Below, piece by piece: positions 1 through 5,724 of a stretch of DNA of 8,962 bases. Positions within the stretch are counted from its first letter, which is position 1. Each line of letters begins with the position of its first letter. The notes beneath the pieces are model-generated. The model had not been told where the DNA came from and did not search any database. It saw only the letters and a program-made list of their open reading frames with translations. Source of the DNA: JAGNLM01 sp964439835 (GTDB lineage: Bacteria; Pseudomonadota; Gammaproteobacteria; JAABTG01); the NCBI GenBank assembly GCA_964439835.1, contig CAYTPQ010000102.1:1-8962 (forward strand), given 5' to 3'. The position numbers were made by a program, and so were the translations under genes.

Positions 1-2
1 CG

Positions 3-785
3 CTCAAAGGGGCGGGGTTCTTCGTCGGTGCGGCGCTGCTGCAGACCATCGGCTTTCGCGGCGCGCTGGCAGTGCTCGCCGGGCTGCTGCTGGTGGTGCT
101 GGTGGCCACCGCGCTCGCGCTGCCGGCGGGCGTGGGCAAGATGAAGTCCAAGCCCAAGTTCACCCAGGTGTTCTCGAAGACGCCCACCATCAACTGGCTC
201 TCGGCCGCGCGCTTCTTCCTGTTCGGCTCGCGCGACGTCTGGTTCGTGGTCGGGCTGCCGGTGTTTCTCTACTCGGTGCTCGGCTGGAGCTTCATGGCGG
301 TGGGCGGCTTCCTCGCGCTCTGGGTGATCGGCTACGGCTTCGTGCAGGCCTCCGCGCCGGCGCTGGTGCGGCGCAGCCGCCACGGACACGGGCCCGGCGG
401 CGGCACCGCGCGGCTCTGGGCGGTGGTGCTGGCTTTCGTGCCGGCAGGGCTGGCGGTGGCGCTCGGCCAGGGCTGGCCGGCGGGGCCGGTGCTGATCGCG
501 GGCCTGGCGGTGTTCGGGGTGGTCTTCGCCATCAACTCGGCGGTGCACTCCTACCTGATCCTGGCCTACTCGGACTTCGAGAAGGTCTCGCTCAACGTCG
601 GCTTCTACTACATGGCCAACGCCGGCGGGCGACTCACCGGCACGGTGCTCTCCGGCTGGGCCTACCAGACCCACGGGCTGGAGGGTTGCCTGTGGTGGTC
701 GGCGGCCTTCGTGGCTGCGGCCGCCCTCCTCTCCCTCAAGCTGCCGCCCGTCCTGCCGGCGGCCGTATCCGGCCCGGCTCGCTGA
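3..785 (+). CDS. arsJ: ArsJ organoarsenical efflux MFS transporter, 5'-truncated by window edge
   Basis: The reading frame is open from the window edge, so the N-terminal part is missing; about 260 residues are visible against roughly 400 for the family. The protein is hydrophobic with several membrane segments. ArsJ-like blocks recalled from the family are present: MKSKPKF (141-161) leading to the second half, SAARFFLFGSRDVWFVV (201-251), and a VGGFLALWVIGYG block near 300-338. Family knowledge: ArsJ is an inner-membrane MFS pump that removes 1-arseno-3-phosphoglycerate, made from arsenate by a GAPDH-type enzyme usually encoded just upstream. After export the ester breaks down, so the pair acts as an arsenate efflux route. 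The GTG at 72 is internal and should not be taken as the start. The downstream Acr3 gene supports the arsenic context. No frameshift is seen in the visible part. Confidence 0.88.
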   Translation, partial: LKGAGFFVGAALLQTIGFRGALAVLAGLLLVVLVATALALPAGVGKMKSKPKFTQVFSKTPTINWLSAARFFLFGSRDVWFVVGLPVFLYSVLGWSFMAVGGFLALWVIGYGFVQASAPALVRRSRHGHGPGGGTARLWAVVLAFVPAGLAVALGQGWPAGPVLIAGLAVFGVVFAINSAVHSYLILAYSDFEKVSLNVGFYYMANAGGRLTGTVLSGWAYQTHGLEGCLWWSAAFVAAAALLSLKLPPVLPAAVSGPAR

Positions 786-801
786 TCCCCAGCCTTCGCG
801 G

Positions 802-833
802 TATAAACGTCGCCCATCGACCCGATCGATGGG
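802..833 (+). promoter_or_regulatory. TATAAA box followed by a perfect hairpin/palindrome between arsJ and tauE
   Basis: TATAAA lies at 802-807 in otherwise GC-rich DNA. Six bases further on, CCCATCGA (813-820) pairs perfectly with TCGATGGG (826-833) around a five-base loop. No good -35 box is seen at the right distance. No T-run follows the hairpin, so it is a poor intrinsic terminator. If TATAAA is a -10 box, the palindrome would cover the transcript start, which suits an operator or a 5' mRNA hairpin for the tauE-mod genes. It could equally mark the end of the arsJ transcript. Confidence 0.35.
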
Positions 834-863
834 GGCCGCCTTGGCATTGGACGCGCGTGATAC

Positions 864-1895
864 GTGGCAGCGCCGGGACCGGCCGACATCGGGTCCGGCG
901 CAGGGGTAGCCACGCTGGAACTGCTCGCTTACACCTTCCCGGTCTCGGGGGTGCATACCACGCTCTGGCTGCCGCCGCTCGCGGCCTGCCTGGTGTCGTT
1001 CTTCTCCTCCATGGTCGGCATATCGGGCGCCTTCCTGCTGCTGCCGTTTCAAATGAGCGTGCTGCAGTACACAGCCCCTTCGGTCAGCGCCACCAACCTG
1101 GTCTACAACCTGGCGGCGACGCCGGGGGGCGTGTACCGCTACTGGCGCGAGGGGAGGCTGTGCTGGCCGTTGCTTGGGGTGCTCGCCCTCGGCACCCTGC
1201 CGGGGGTGCTGGCCGGGTTCTACCTGCGCGTGCACGCCCTGGCGGACCCCCGGGACTTTCAGGTCTTCGCCGCCCTGGTGCTGCTCTACCTGGCCTATCG
1301 ACTGGCGAGACGACGGCGTGCGGCGCCGGGAGAGGGGGACGCAAGGTTGCTCGGGGAAGGCCTCGGTGAGACGCTGCGCCAGGGTCCGATGCCGTCGGCC
1401 CGCGCGCAGAACGCGCCCGCCGGCGGCGGGAGCCGCTCGGGCACCGGTGCAGAGGGTGCCCGCCCGGCGTTGTCTTTTCCCACCGCCCGCGTCGCCGCGA
1501 TGGCGGCGGCCATCGGCGTCGTCGGGGGTACGTACGGGATCGGTGGCGGCGCCCTGGTCGCGCCCCTGCTGGTCGGGGTCTTCCGGCTGCCCGTGCACGC
1601 CGTGGCCGGGGCCACCCTGGCCGCGACCTTCCTGACCTCGGCGCTGGGCATCGCCGCCTACAGCCTGCTGCCGACGCCGGCCGGCATCGCGACCGGCCCG
1701 GACTGGGCCCTGGGGGCTCTGTTCGGACTGGGCGGGCTGCTGGGGACCTATGCCGGCGCGCGGCTGCAGCGCCGCGTTCCCGAGCGGCCGCTTCGGATCG
1801 GTCTGGCCCTTGTGTTGCTGGTGCTCGGCCTGGAGTATCTGATCGCCGCGCTTCCCGCAATCCCGGGACTGACGACGGGGACAGCGATGGAATGA
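864..1895 (+). CDS. TauE/SafE-family membrane permease (sulfite exporter-like anion transporter)
   Basis: This encodes a polytopic inner-membrane protein of up to 343 residues with the two-fold repeat of the TauE/SafE family. The first half has a GISGAFLLLPFQM block (about residues 52-64) and the second half has a GTYGIGGGALVAPLL block followed by HAVAGATLAATFLTS. Between the halves lies an unusually long hydrophilic, low-complexity linker (about residues 145-208, rich in A, G, R, P), probably cytoplasmic. Family members export sulfite, sulfoacetate or related anions; the substrate here is unknown. The GTG at 864 is the first start after an in-frame stop (858-860) but has no visible ribosome site. 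A CTG at 915, preceded by AGGGGT (902-907), would give MELLAYTFPVSG, which fits my recollection of relatives better. The gene is 45 bases ahead of the ModA-like gene and probably shares its transcript. Confidence 0.85.
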   Translation: MAAPGPADIGSGAGVATLELLAYTFPVSGVHTTLWLPPLAACLVSFFSSMVGISGAFLLLPFQMSVLQYTAPSVSATNLVYNLAATPGGVYRYWREGRLCWPLLGVLALGTLPGVLAGFYLRVHALADPRDFQVFAALVLLYLAYRLARRRRAAPGEGDARLLGEGLGETLRQGPMPSARAQNAPAGGGSRSGTGAEGARPALSFPTARVAAMAAAIGVVGGTYGIGGGALVAPLLVGVFRLPVHAVAGATLAATFLTSALGIAAYSLLPTPAGIATGPDWALGALFGLGGLLGTYAGARLQRRVPERPLRIGLALVLLVLGLEYLIAALPAIPGLTTGTAME

Positions 1896-1940
1896 AACGA
1901 CCCGCGGCCATACGGCCGGGGTGAGTAACGAGGTGTCACC

Positions 1941-2783
1941 ATGAGACGCAACGTGTACTGGCTGCTCGCGCTGGCTTTCGCGAGCGGCGCCGCGCAGGCC
2001 GCTGAGCGGCTGCTCGTCTACGCCGGCGCAGCCTCCAAGCCGCCCACCGAGGAGGCCGCAGCGCTCTATGAGAAAAAGACCGGCGTGAAGGTCGACGTCG
2101 TGTTCGGCGGCTCCGGCTACGTGCTCTCCCAGATGAAGCTCGCGAGGCAGGGCGACCTCTACTTCCCCGGCTCCTCGGACTACATGGAGAAGGCCAAGCG
2201 GGACGGCGACGTCTTCCCCGAGACCGAGAAGGTGCTCGTCTACCTGGTCCCCGCCATCAATGTCTACAAGGGCAACCCCCACGGCATCCGCACGTTGAAG
2301 GACCTGACCCGCCCGGGCCTGCGGGTCGCCATCGCCAACCCCGAGGGGGTGTGCGTCGGCGCCTACGCGGTCGAGATCCTGGAGCGCGAATTCACCCCCG
2401 AAGAGAGGGCGGCGTTCCGGAAGAACCTCGCCAACTACACCGAGTCCTGCGAGAAAACCGCCACCGCCGTCTCGCTCAAGATGGCCGACGCCGTGATCGG
2501 CTGGCGGGTGTTCCAGCACTGGGACCCGGACCGCATCGAGACCGTTCCCCTGCCGAAGACGCAGATCCCGCGGGTCGGCTACCTCCCGATCGCCGTCTCC
2601 CGCTTCACCCAGGACCGCGGGGCGGCGCAGCGCTTCATCGACTTCCTGACCGGCCCCGACGGCCAGGCGGTGTTCGCGAAGTACCGGTACTTCGCCACCC
2701 CGGAGGAGGCCTTCGCCTGGATCGGCGAGAAGAAGCCGGTGGGCGGCGAGTACGTGGTACCGGCCGACTGGCTGAAGAAGTAG
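1941..2783 (+). CDS. ModA-like periplasmic oxyanion-binding protein of an ABC importer
   Basis: This is a 280-residue secreted protein. Residues 1-21 form a signal peptide (charged start, hydrophobic core, ending AQAA). The mature part is a type II periplasmic binding fold: the first strand carries AGAASK (28-33), and GGSGYVLSQM (56-65) follows, the places where ModA proteins hold oxyanions with serines. A hinge segment ANPEGVCVGAYA (132-143) is clear. Family knowledge: ModA/WtpA/TupA-type proteins deliver molybdate or tungstate to a ModB permease. Two cysteines, C138 in the hinge segment and C170 in YTESCEK, are unusual for ModA and may form a disulfide or contact the ligand. The start is supported by GAGGTG (1930-1935), five bases before ATG. 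The permease gene starts 15 bases after the stop. Molybdate is the default guess; tungstate, sulfate-like or arsenic oxyanions are not excluded. Confidence 0.83.
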   Translation: MRRNVYWLLALAFASGAAQAAERLLVYAGAASKPPTEEAAALYEKKTGVKVDVVFGGSGYVLSQMKLARQGDLYFPGSSDYMEKAKRDGDVFPETEKVLVYLVPAINVYKGNPHGIRTLKDLTRPGLRVAIANPEGVCVGAYAVEILEREFTPEERAAFRKNLANYTESCEKTATAVSLKMADAVIGWRVFQHWDPDRIETVPLPKTQIPRVGYLPIAVSRFTQDRGAAQRFIDFLTGPDGQAVFAKYRYFATPEEAFAWIGEKKPVGGEYVVPADWLKK

Positions 2784-2798
2784 GCGCGAGGCGCCGCG

Positions 2799-3575
2799 AT
2801 GAGCCTGCGCCGGGGGACCGTCGGCGCCGCCCTGGCGGTGCTGGCCCTCTACGGGGGGCTCATCGCCTCCCTCGCCTGGTTTCTCGACCCCGGAACCCTG
2901 GCAGGGGCACTGACCTCGGAGCGGGTCCTGTTCTCCATCCGGCTGTCGCTCTTCGCCGCCACCGCGGCGACGCTGCTGGCCCTGCTGCTCGCCGCCCCGG
3001 CCGCCTACGCCCTCTCGCGCTACGCCTTCCGCGGCAAGGAGGCGGCCGAGACGGTGCTGGAGTTCCCGATCATCGTCTCCCCTGCGGCCCTGGGGGCGAT
3101 CCTGCTGATCTTCTTCAACAACCCGCTGGGCGAGTGGGTACAGGAGAGCGTCGTCCGCTTCGTCTTCACCTTCGCCGGGATCGTGCTCGCCCAGTTCGTC
3201 ACCATCCTCGGCGTCGCCGTGCGCATGCTGAAAGCGGCCTTCGAGGAGGTGCCCGCCGAGCTCGAGACCGTGGCCCGCACCCTGGGCGCCAGCCCGGCCC
3301 ACGCCTTCTTCACCGTGACCCTGCCGCTCGCGCGCCGCGGACTCGTCGCCGCCTTCATCCTTGCCTGGGCCAAGGCCATGGGCGAGTTCGGCGCCACCCT
3401 GATGGTCGCCGGCACCATGGCGATGCGCACGGAGACCCTGCCCATCGCCATCTTCATGCGCCTGGCGAGCGCGGACATCGAGGGCACGGTGGCACTGATC
3501 CTGGTCCTGGTCACCATCGGCCTGACGGCGCTCCACGTCGCCAGGCGGCTGCTGCGGGGCGGCGCCGATGCTTGA
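2799..3575 (+). CDS. ModB-like ABC transporter permease (molybdate/tungstate type)
   Basis: This is a 258-residue integral membrane protein, close to the usual size of oxyanion ABC permeases, with about six hydrophobic segments. The EAA loop that docks on the ATPase lies at about residues 150-170 (AELETVARTLGAS). GEFGATLMVAG at 195-205 is the block typical of ModB/WtpB/TupB permeases. It forms the inner-membrane channel for the ligand delivered by the ModA-like protein encoded 15 bases upstream. GAGG (2788-2791) lies seven bases before the ATG and supports this start. The stop overlaps the start of the ATPase gene by eight bases, so the two are very probably translationally coupled. Substrate is inferred from family resemblance only; sulfate-type permeases (CysT/CysW) are the nearest alternative. 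Confidence 0.87.
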   Translation: MSLRRGTVGAALAVLALYGGLIASLAWFLDPGTLAGALTSERVLFSIRLSLFAATAATLLALLLAAPAAYALSRYAFRGKEAAETVLEFPIIVSPAALGAILLIFFNNPLGEWVQESVVRFVFTFAGIVLAQFVTILGVAVRMLKAAFEEVPAELETVARTLGASPAHAFFTVTLPLARRGLVAAFILAWAKAMGEFGATLMVAGTMAMRTETLPIAIFMRLASADIEGTVALILVLVTIGLTALHVARRLLRGGADA

Positions 3576-4668
3576 GCTGCAGGGGCTCGACGTCCGTGCA
3601 GGCTCGTTCGCCCTGCGCGAGGTCGCCCTTCGGGTGGCCGAGGGCGAGTGCCACGCGGTGCTGGGGCCGTCCGGCTCCGGCAAGAGCACGCTGCTCGCGG
3701 CGGTGCTGGGGATCCGCACGCCGACCCGGGGCCGGATCCGGATCGCCGGCCAGGACGTCACCGGGCTGCCGACCGAGCAGCTTGGGCTCGGCTACGTGCC
3801 CCAGGGGCTGGGGCTCTTCCCGCATCTCACCGTGGCCGAGAATCTGGCCTACAGCGCCCGGGCCCGCCGGCTGGGGGCGTCCGAGTACCGGCCGCGGCTC
3901 GACCGGCTGGTGGAGGTGACCGGGATTGGGGCCCTGCTCGAACGGCGCCCCCCGACCCTCTCCGGCGGCGAGCGCCAGCGGGTGGCGCTGGTCCGGGCGC
4001 TGGTGAGCCGGCCCCGGTTGGTGCTCCTCGACGAGCCGTTCACGGCGCTCAACGAGAGCCTGCGCCGCGACCTCTGGTGGCTCGTGCGCGGCCTGCGGCG
4101 CGAGGAAGGCCTCACGGTGCTGCTGGTGACCCACGACCTGACCGAGGCCTTCTTCCTCGCCGAGCGGATCGGCGTGCTGATCGACGGGCGCCTGGAGCAG
4201 TGCGGGCCCCGCGAGACGGTCTACCGGCGCCCCGCGACGTTGCCGGTGGCGCGCTTTCTCGGCATCAAGAACCTGATCCCCGGCGTGGTCCGCGAGGCGC
4301 AAGCTCAGGGGATGCGGGTGGACTGCCCGTTGCTCGGGCGGGAGGTGTCGCTGACGACGGAGCGACCACCAGCGGTACCAGGCACCCGGGTCGTGCTCGG
4401 GATCCGGCCCGAGGAGATCGCGCTCCGCGACGCCGACCACCCGCCCCGGGAGGGCGAGGTGGTGCTGGAAGGGCGGTTCGACGTGAACGACCTGGGCGCG
4501 CAGACCCTGGTGCACTTCCACCACGACACCTCGCCCCTCGTCCTGGAGCTGCAGGTCGTGGGGCGCGTGGCCCGGCGCTTCGGCCTGTTCGACGGACGGG
4601 CCGGCGTCGCCGTGGGACTGCCCGCGGACGCGCTTTTCTGGGTGCCGGAGAGGGAGACCCGCGCCTAG
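3568..4668 (+). CDS. ABC transporter ATPase with C-terminal TOBE-like region (oxyanion importer)
   Basis: This 366-residue cytoplasmic ATPase powers the ModAB-like importer. Walker A is GPSGSGKST (33-41), the Q-loop glutamine is Q79, the signature is LSGGE (131-135), Walker B is LVLLDE (151-156) and the switch histidine is H189. The D-loop reads TALN (159-162) where most relatives have SALD, so the usual aspartate is an asparagine. Residues from about 230 to the end form an extension containing GIRPEEI, as in TOBE-domain ATPases of the CysA/PotA/FbpC/ModC group; a clear Mop domain is not recognised. The ATG overlaps the end of the permease gene by eight bases, with GGGGCGG (3555-3561) as a possible ribosome site. 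General ATPase assignment is very safe; the exact substrate class is less so. Confidence 0.9.
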   Translation: MLELQGLDVRAGSFALREVALRVAEGECHAVLGPSGSGKSTLLAAVLGIRTPTRGRIRIAGQDVTGLPTEQLGLGYVPQGLGLFPHLTVAENLAYSARARRLGASEYRPRLDRLVEVTGIGALLERRPPTLSGGERQRVALVRALVSRPRLVLLDEPFTALNESLRRDLWWLVRGLRREEGLTVLLVTHDLTEAFFLAERIGVLIDGRLEQCGPRETVYRRPATLPVARFLGIKNLIPGVVREAQAQGMRVDCPLLGREVSLTTERPPAVPGTRVVLGIRPEEIALRDADHPPREGEVVLEGRFDVNDLGAQTLVHFHHDTSPLVLELQVVGRVARRFGLFDGRAGVAVGLPADALFWVPERETRA

Positions 4669-4673
4669 CGGTC

Positions 4674-4719
4674 GGCGTGGCTTTACTCGCCGCCGGGGCC
4701 GCCGTACCTTGGCCACGCC
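4674..4719 (+). terminator. Possible hairpin after the ABC genes
   Basis: GGCGTGGC (4674-4681) and GCCACGCC (4712-4719) are perfect 8-base inverted repeats, separated by 30 bases, starting six bases after the ATPase stop. The position suits an end-of-operon structure, but the loop is long and no T-run follows. In DNA this rich in GC such repeats can arise by chance, so the call is weak. Confidence 0.22.
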
Positions 4720-4759
4720 CTCCTCGCCCCGCGCGGCTCGAAACCGGTAGAGAACCTGG

Positions 4760-5230
4760 ATGCCGCAGACCGAGCGCAAGCCCCCGAAGGACCCGGTGGG
4801 TGCTGAGGCCCCCGAGCGCCAGCGCCCGATCGCCTGGCTCTTTCCGCCCGAGCCGCGGCGCCTCCCTGGCGAGCGCTGGGCCAACATCCTCCTGCGCGCC
4901 GCCCACCTGGTCGGCGTGGCCGGGATGACGGGGGGCTTCCTGCTCGGCCTGGATCGCGCCCTGTGGCTTCCCTTCTGGCACCTGACCGCGGCCACCGGAT
5001 TCGCGATGGCGCTCCTCTACCTGGCCTGCAGCGGCTGGTGGCTGGTGGAGGTCGCAGGCCTGTCGATGATCGCGAAGCTGCTGCCCCTGTGGGCCGCCCT
5101 GCGCTGGCCGGAGGCCCGGGCGGAGCTCTACTACGCGATCATCGTCCTCTCGGCGCTGGTGGCCCACGCCCCCGCTACCCTGCGCCACTGGAGCCCGATC
5201 GAGCGCTGGCGCAGACCCAGCGGGCACTGA
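4760..5230 (+). CDS. Small four-helix integral membrane protein, unknown function (weakly CopD-like)
   Basis: I do not recognise this 156-residue protein with confidence. The first 40 or so residues are hydrophilic and proline-rich (cytoplasmic tail), ending in RWANILLRAAHLVGVAGMTG. Four hydrophobic segments follow, at about residues 42-62, 70-92, 95-113 and 121-140. The AHLVGVAGMTGG turn and the final SALVAHAPATLRHW recall short CopD-like or other four-helix membrane proteins, but this is a loose resemblance. No cysteine pair or cofactor motif is seen; histidines sit in helices 1, 2 and 4. It starts 91 bases after the ABC ATPase with only a weak GAGA ribosome site, and may be an accessory protein of that transporter or a separate unit. 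Base composition is consistent with real coding, and the membrane pattern is not that of a shadow frame. Confidence 0.68.
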   Translation: MPQTERKPPKDPVGAEAPERQRPIAWLFPPEPRRLPGERWANILLRAAHLVGVAGMTGGFLLGLDRALWLPFWHLTAATGFAMALLYLACSGWWLVEVAGLSMIAKLLPLWAALRWPEARAELYYAIIVLSALVAHAPATLRHWSPIERWRRPSGH

Positions 5231-5490
5231 GCGCCTCGCGCAGACTCGGCGACATGCCGGCGGTGTTCCGGCGTTACCTGGCAGTGGTCGCCCTGTTCAC
5301 GCTCGGCAACTCCTCCAACCTCTTCTTGCACCTGCGCGCGCGGGAGCTGGGGGTGCCGGACGCCCAGGTGCCACTCCTGTGGGCTGCGGTCTCGCCGTTC
5401 GCCGCCTTCGCCGTCTCGGCCACCTGCGCGCTTACCGCTGCCCTGTTGCGGGTGGTCTGGGTCGAGACAAGGGTGCCGGCCGAGGCATAG
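5227..5490 (+). pseudogene. MFS transporter remnant: middle segment fused to last helix
   Basis: The frame from about 5227 reads LSASRRLGDMPAVFRRYL, then AVVALFTLGNSSN and LRARELGVPDAQVPLLWA. In an MFS subfamily I recognise, this is the central loop and seventh helix (FRRYLxVVALFTLGNSSDAFLLLRAxELGV). Directly after it comes FAAFAVSATCALTAALL and VVWVETRVPAEA then stop, which resembles the last helix and tail of the same family. The first six helices and helices 8-11 are absent. The simplest reading is a gene that lost its 5' half and then about 130 residues internally, leaving the frame intact. An ATG at 5254 could still start a 78-residue two-helix protein, so a reused small membrane protein cannot be excluded. 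No clear ribosome site precedes that ATG. Confidence 0.6.
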
Positions 5491-5653
5491 CGCCTCTTCG
5501 GTGCCCGCCGCTGACCTCTTCGCCGCTTTTCGCGCAGCTGCCGGTTTCCGAGCTCTCGGCGCAGAGGCGCAGGTCGCTGCCCGATGCCGCCGGCTGGAAG
5601 CGCTCCCTGAGACCCCTGCGCGTCGCAACACCCTGCAGCGTCCCCGAGCACGA

Positions 5654-5683
5654 TAGTCAGGATAACTAAACGAGGGTTATGCT
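5654..5683 (+). promoter_or_regulatory. Candidate promoter for the beta-propeller gene
   Basis: TAGTCA (5654-5659, four of six matches to TTGACA) is 18 bases from TATGCT (5678-5683, lac-like -10). This lies in the only AT-richer patch of the 234-base gap before the propeller gene, about 40 bases ahead of its ATG. Within it ATAAC (5662-5666) and GTTAT (5676-5680) form a short inverted repeat overlapping the -10 box, which may be a regulator site. The remainder of the gap, 5491-5650, shows no gene. Confidence 0.35.
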
Positions 5684-5714
5684 TCACCGAAGTCCCCCAG
5701 AGGGCGTTCCACAG

Positions 5715-5720
5715 AGGAGG
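5715..5720 (+). promoter_or_regulatory. Strong ribosome binding site AGGAGG
   Basis: A full AGGAGG, continuing as AGGAGGAG, lies four bases before the ATG at 5725. It is the strongest Shine-Dalgarno in the window and fixes the start of the beta-propeller gene, suggesting this protein is well translated. Confidence 0.75.
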
Positions 5721-5724
5721 AGTC

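Noticed and set aside
1901..1921. Small CGGCC-ATAC-GGCCG hairpin between tauE and the ModA-like gene
   Set aside because: Only five perfect pairs with an interrupted extension and no T-run; easily due to chance in this DNA and too weak to call a terminator.
2351..3919. A 522-residue + strand frame across the binding protein, permease and ATPase genes
   Set aside because: It runs out of frame through three well-supported genes and its product is an Arg/Pro/Gly-rich shadow with no membrane or enzyme motif.
3511..4995. A 494-residue open frame on the - strand opposite the ATPase gene
   Set aside because: The + strand has every ABC ATPase motif. The reverse product is rich in Arg, Gly, Pro and His, as expected from reading GC-rich coding DNA backwards.
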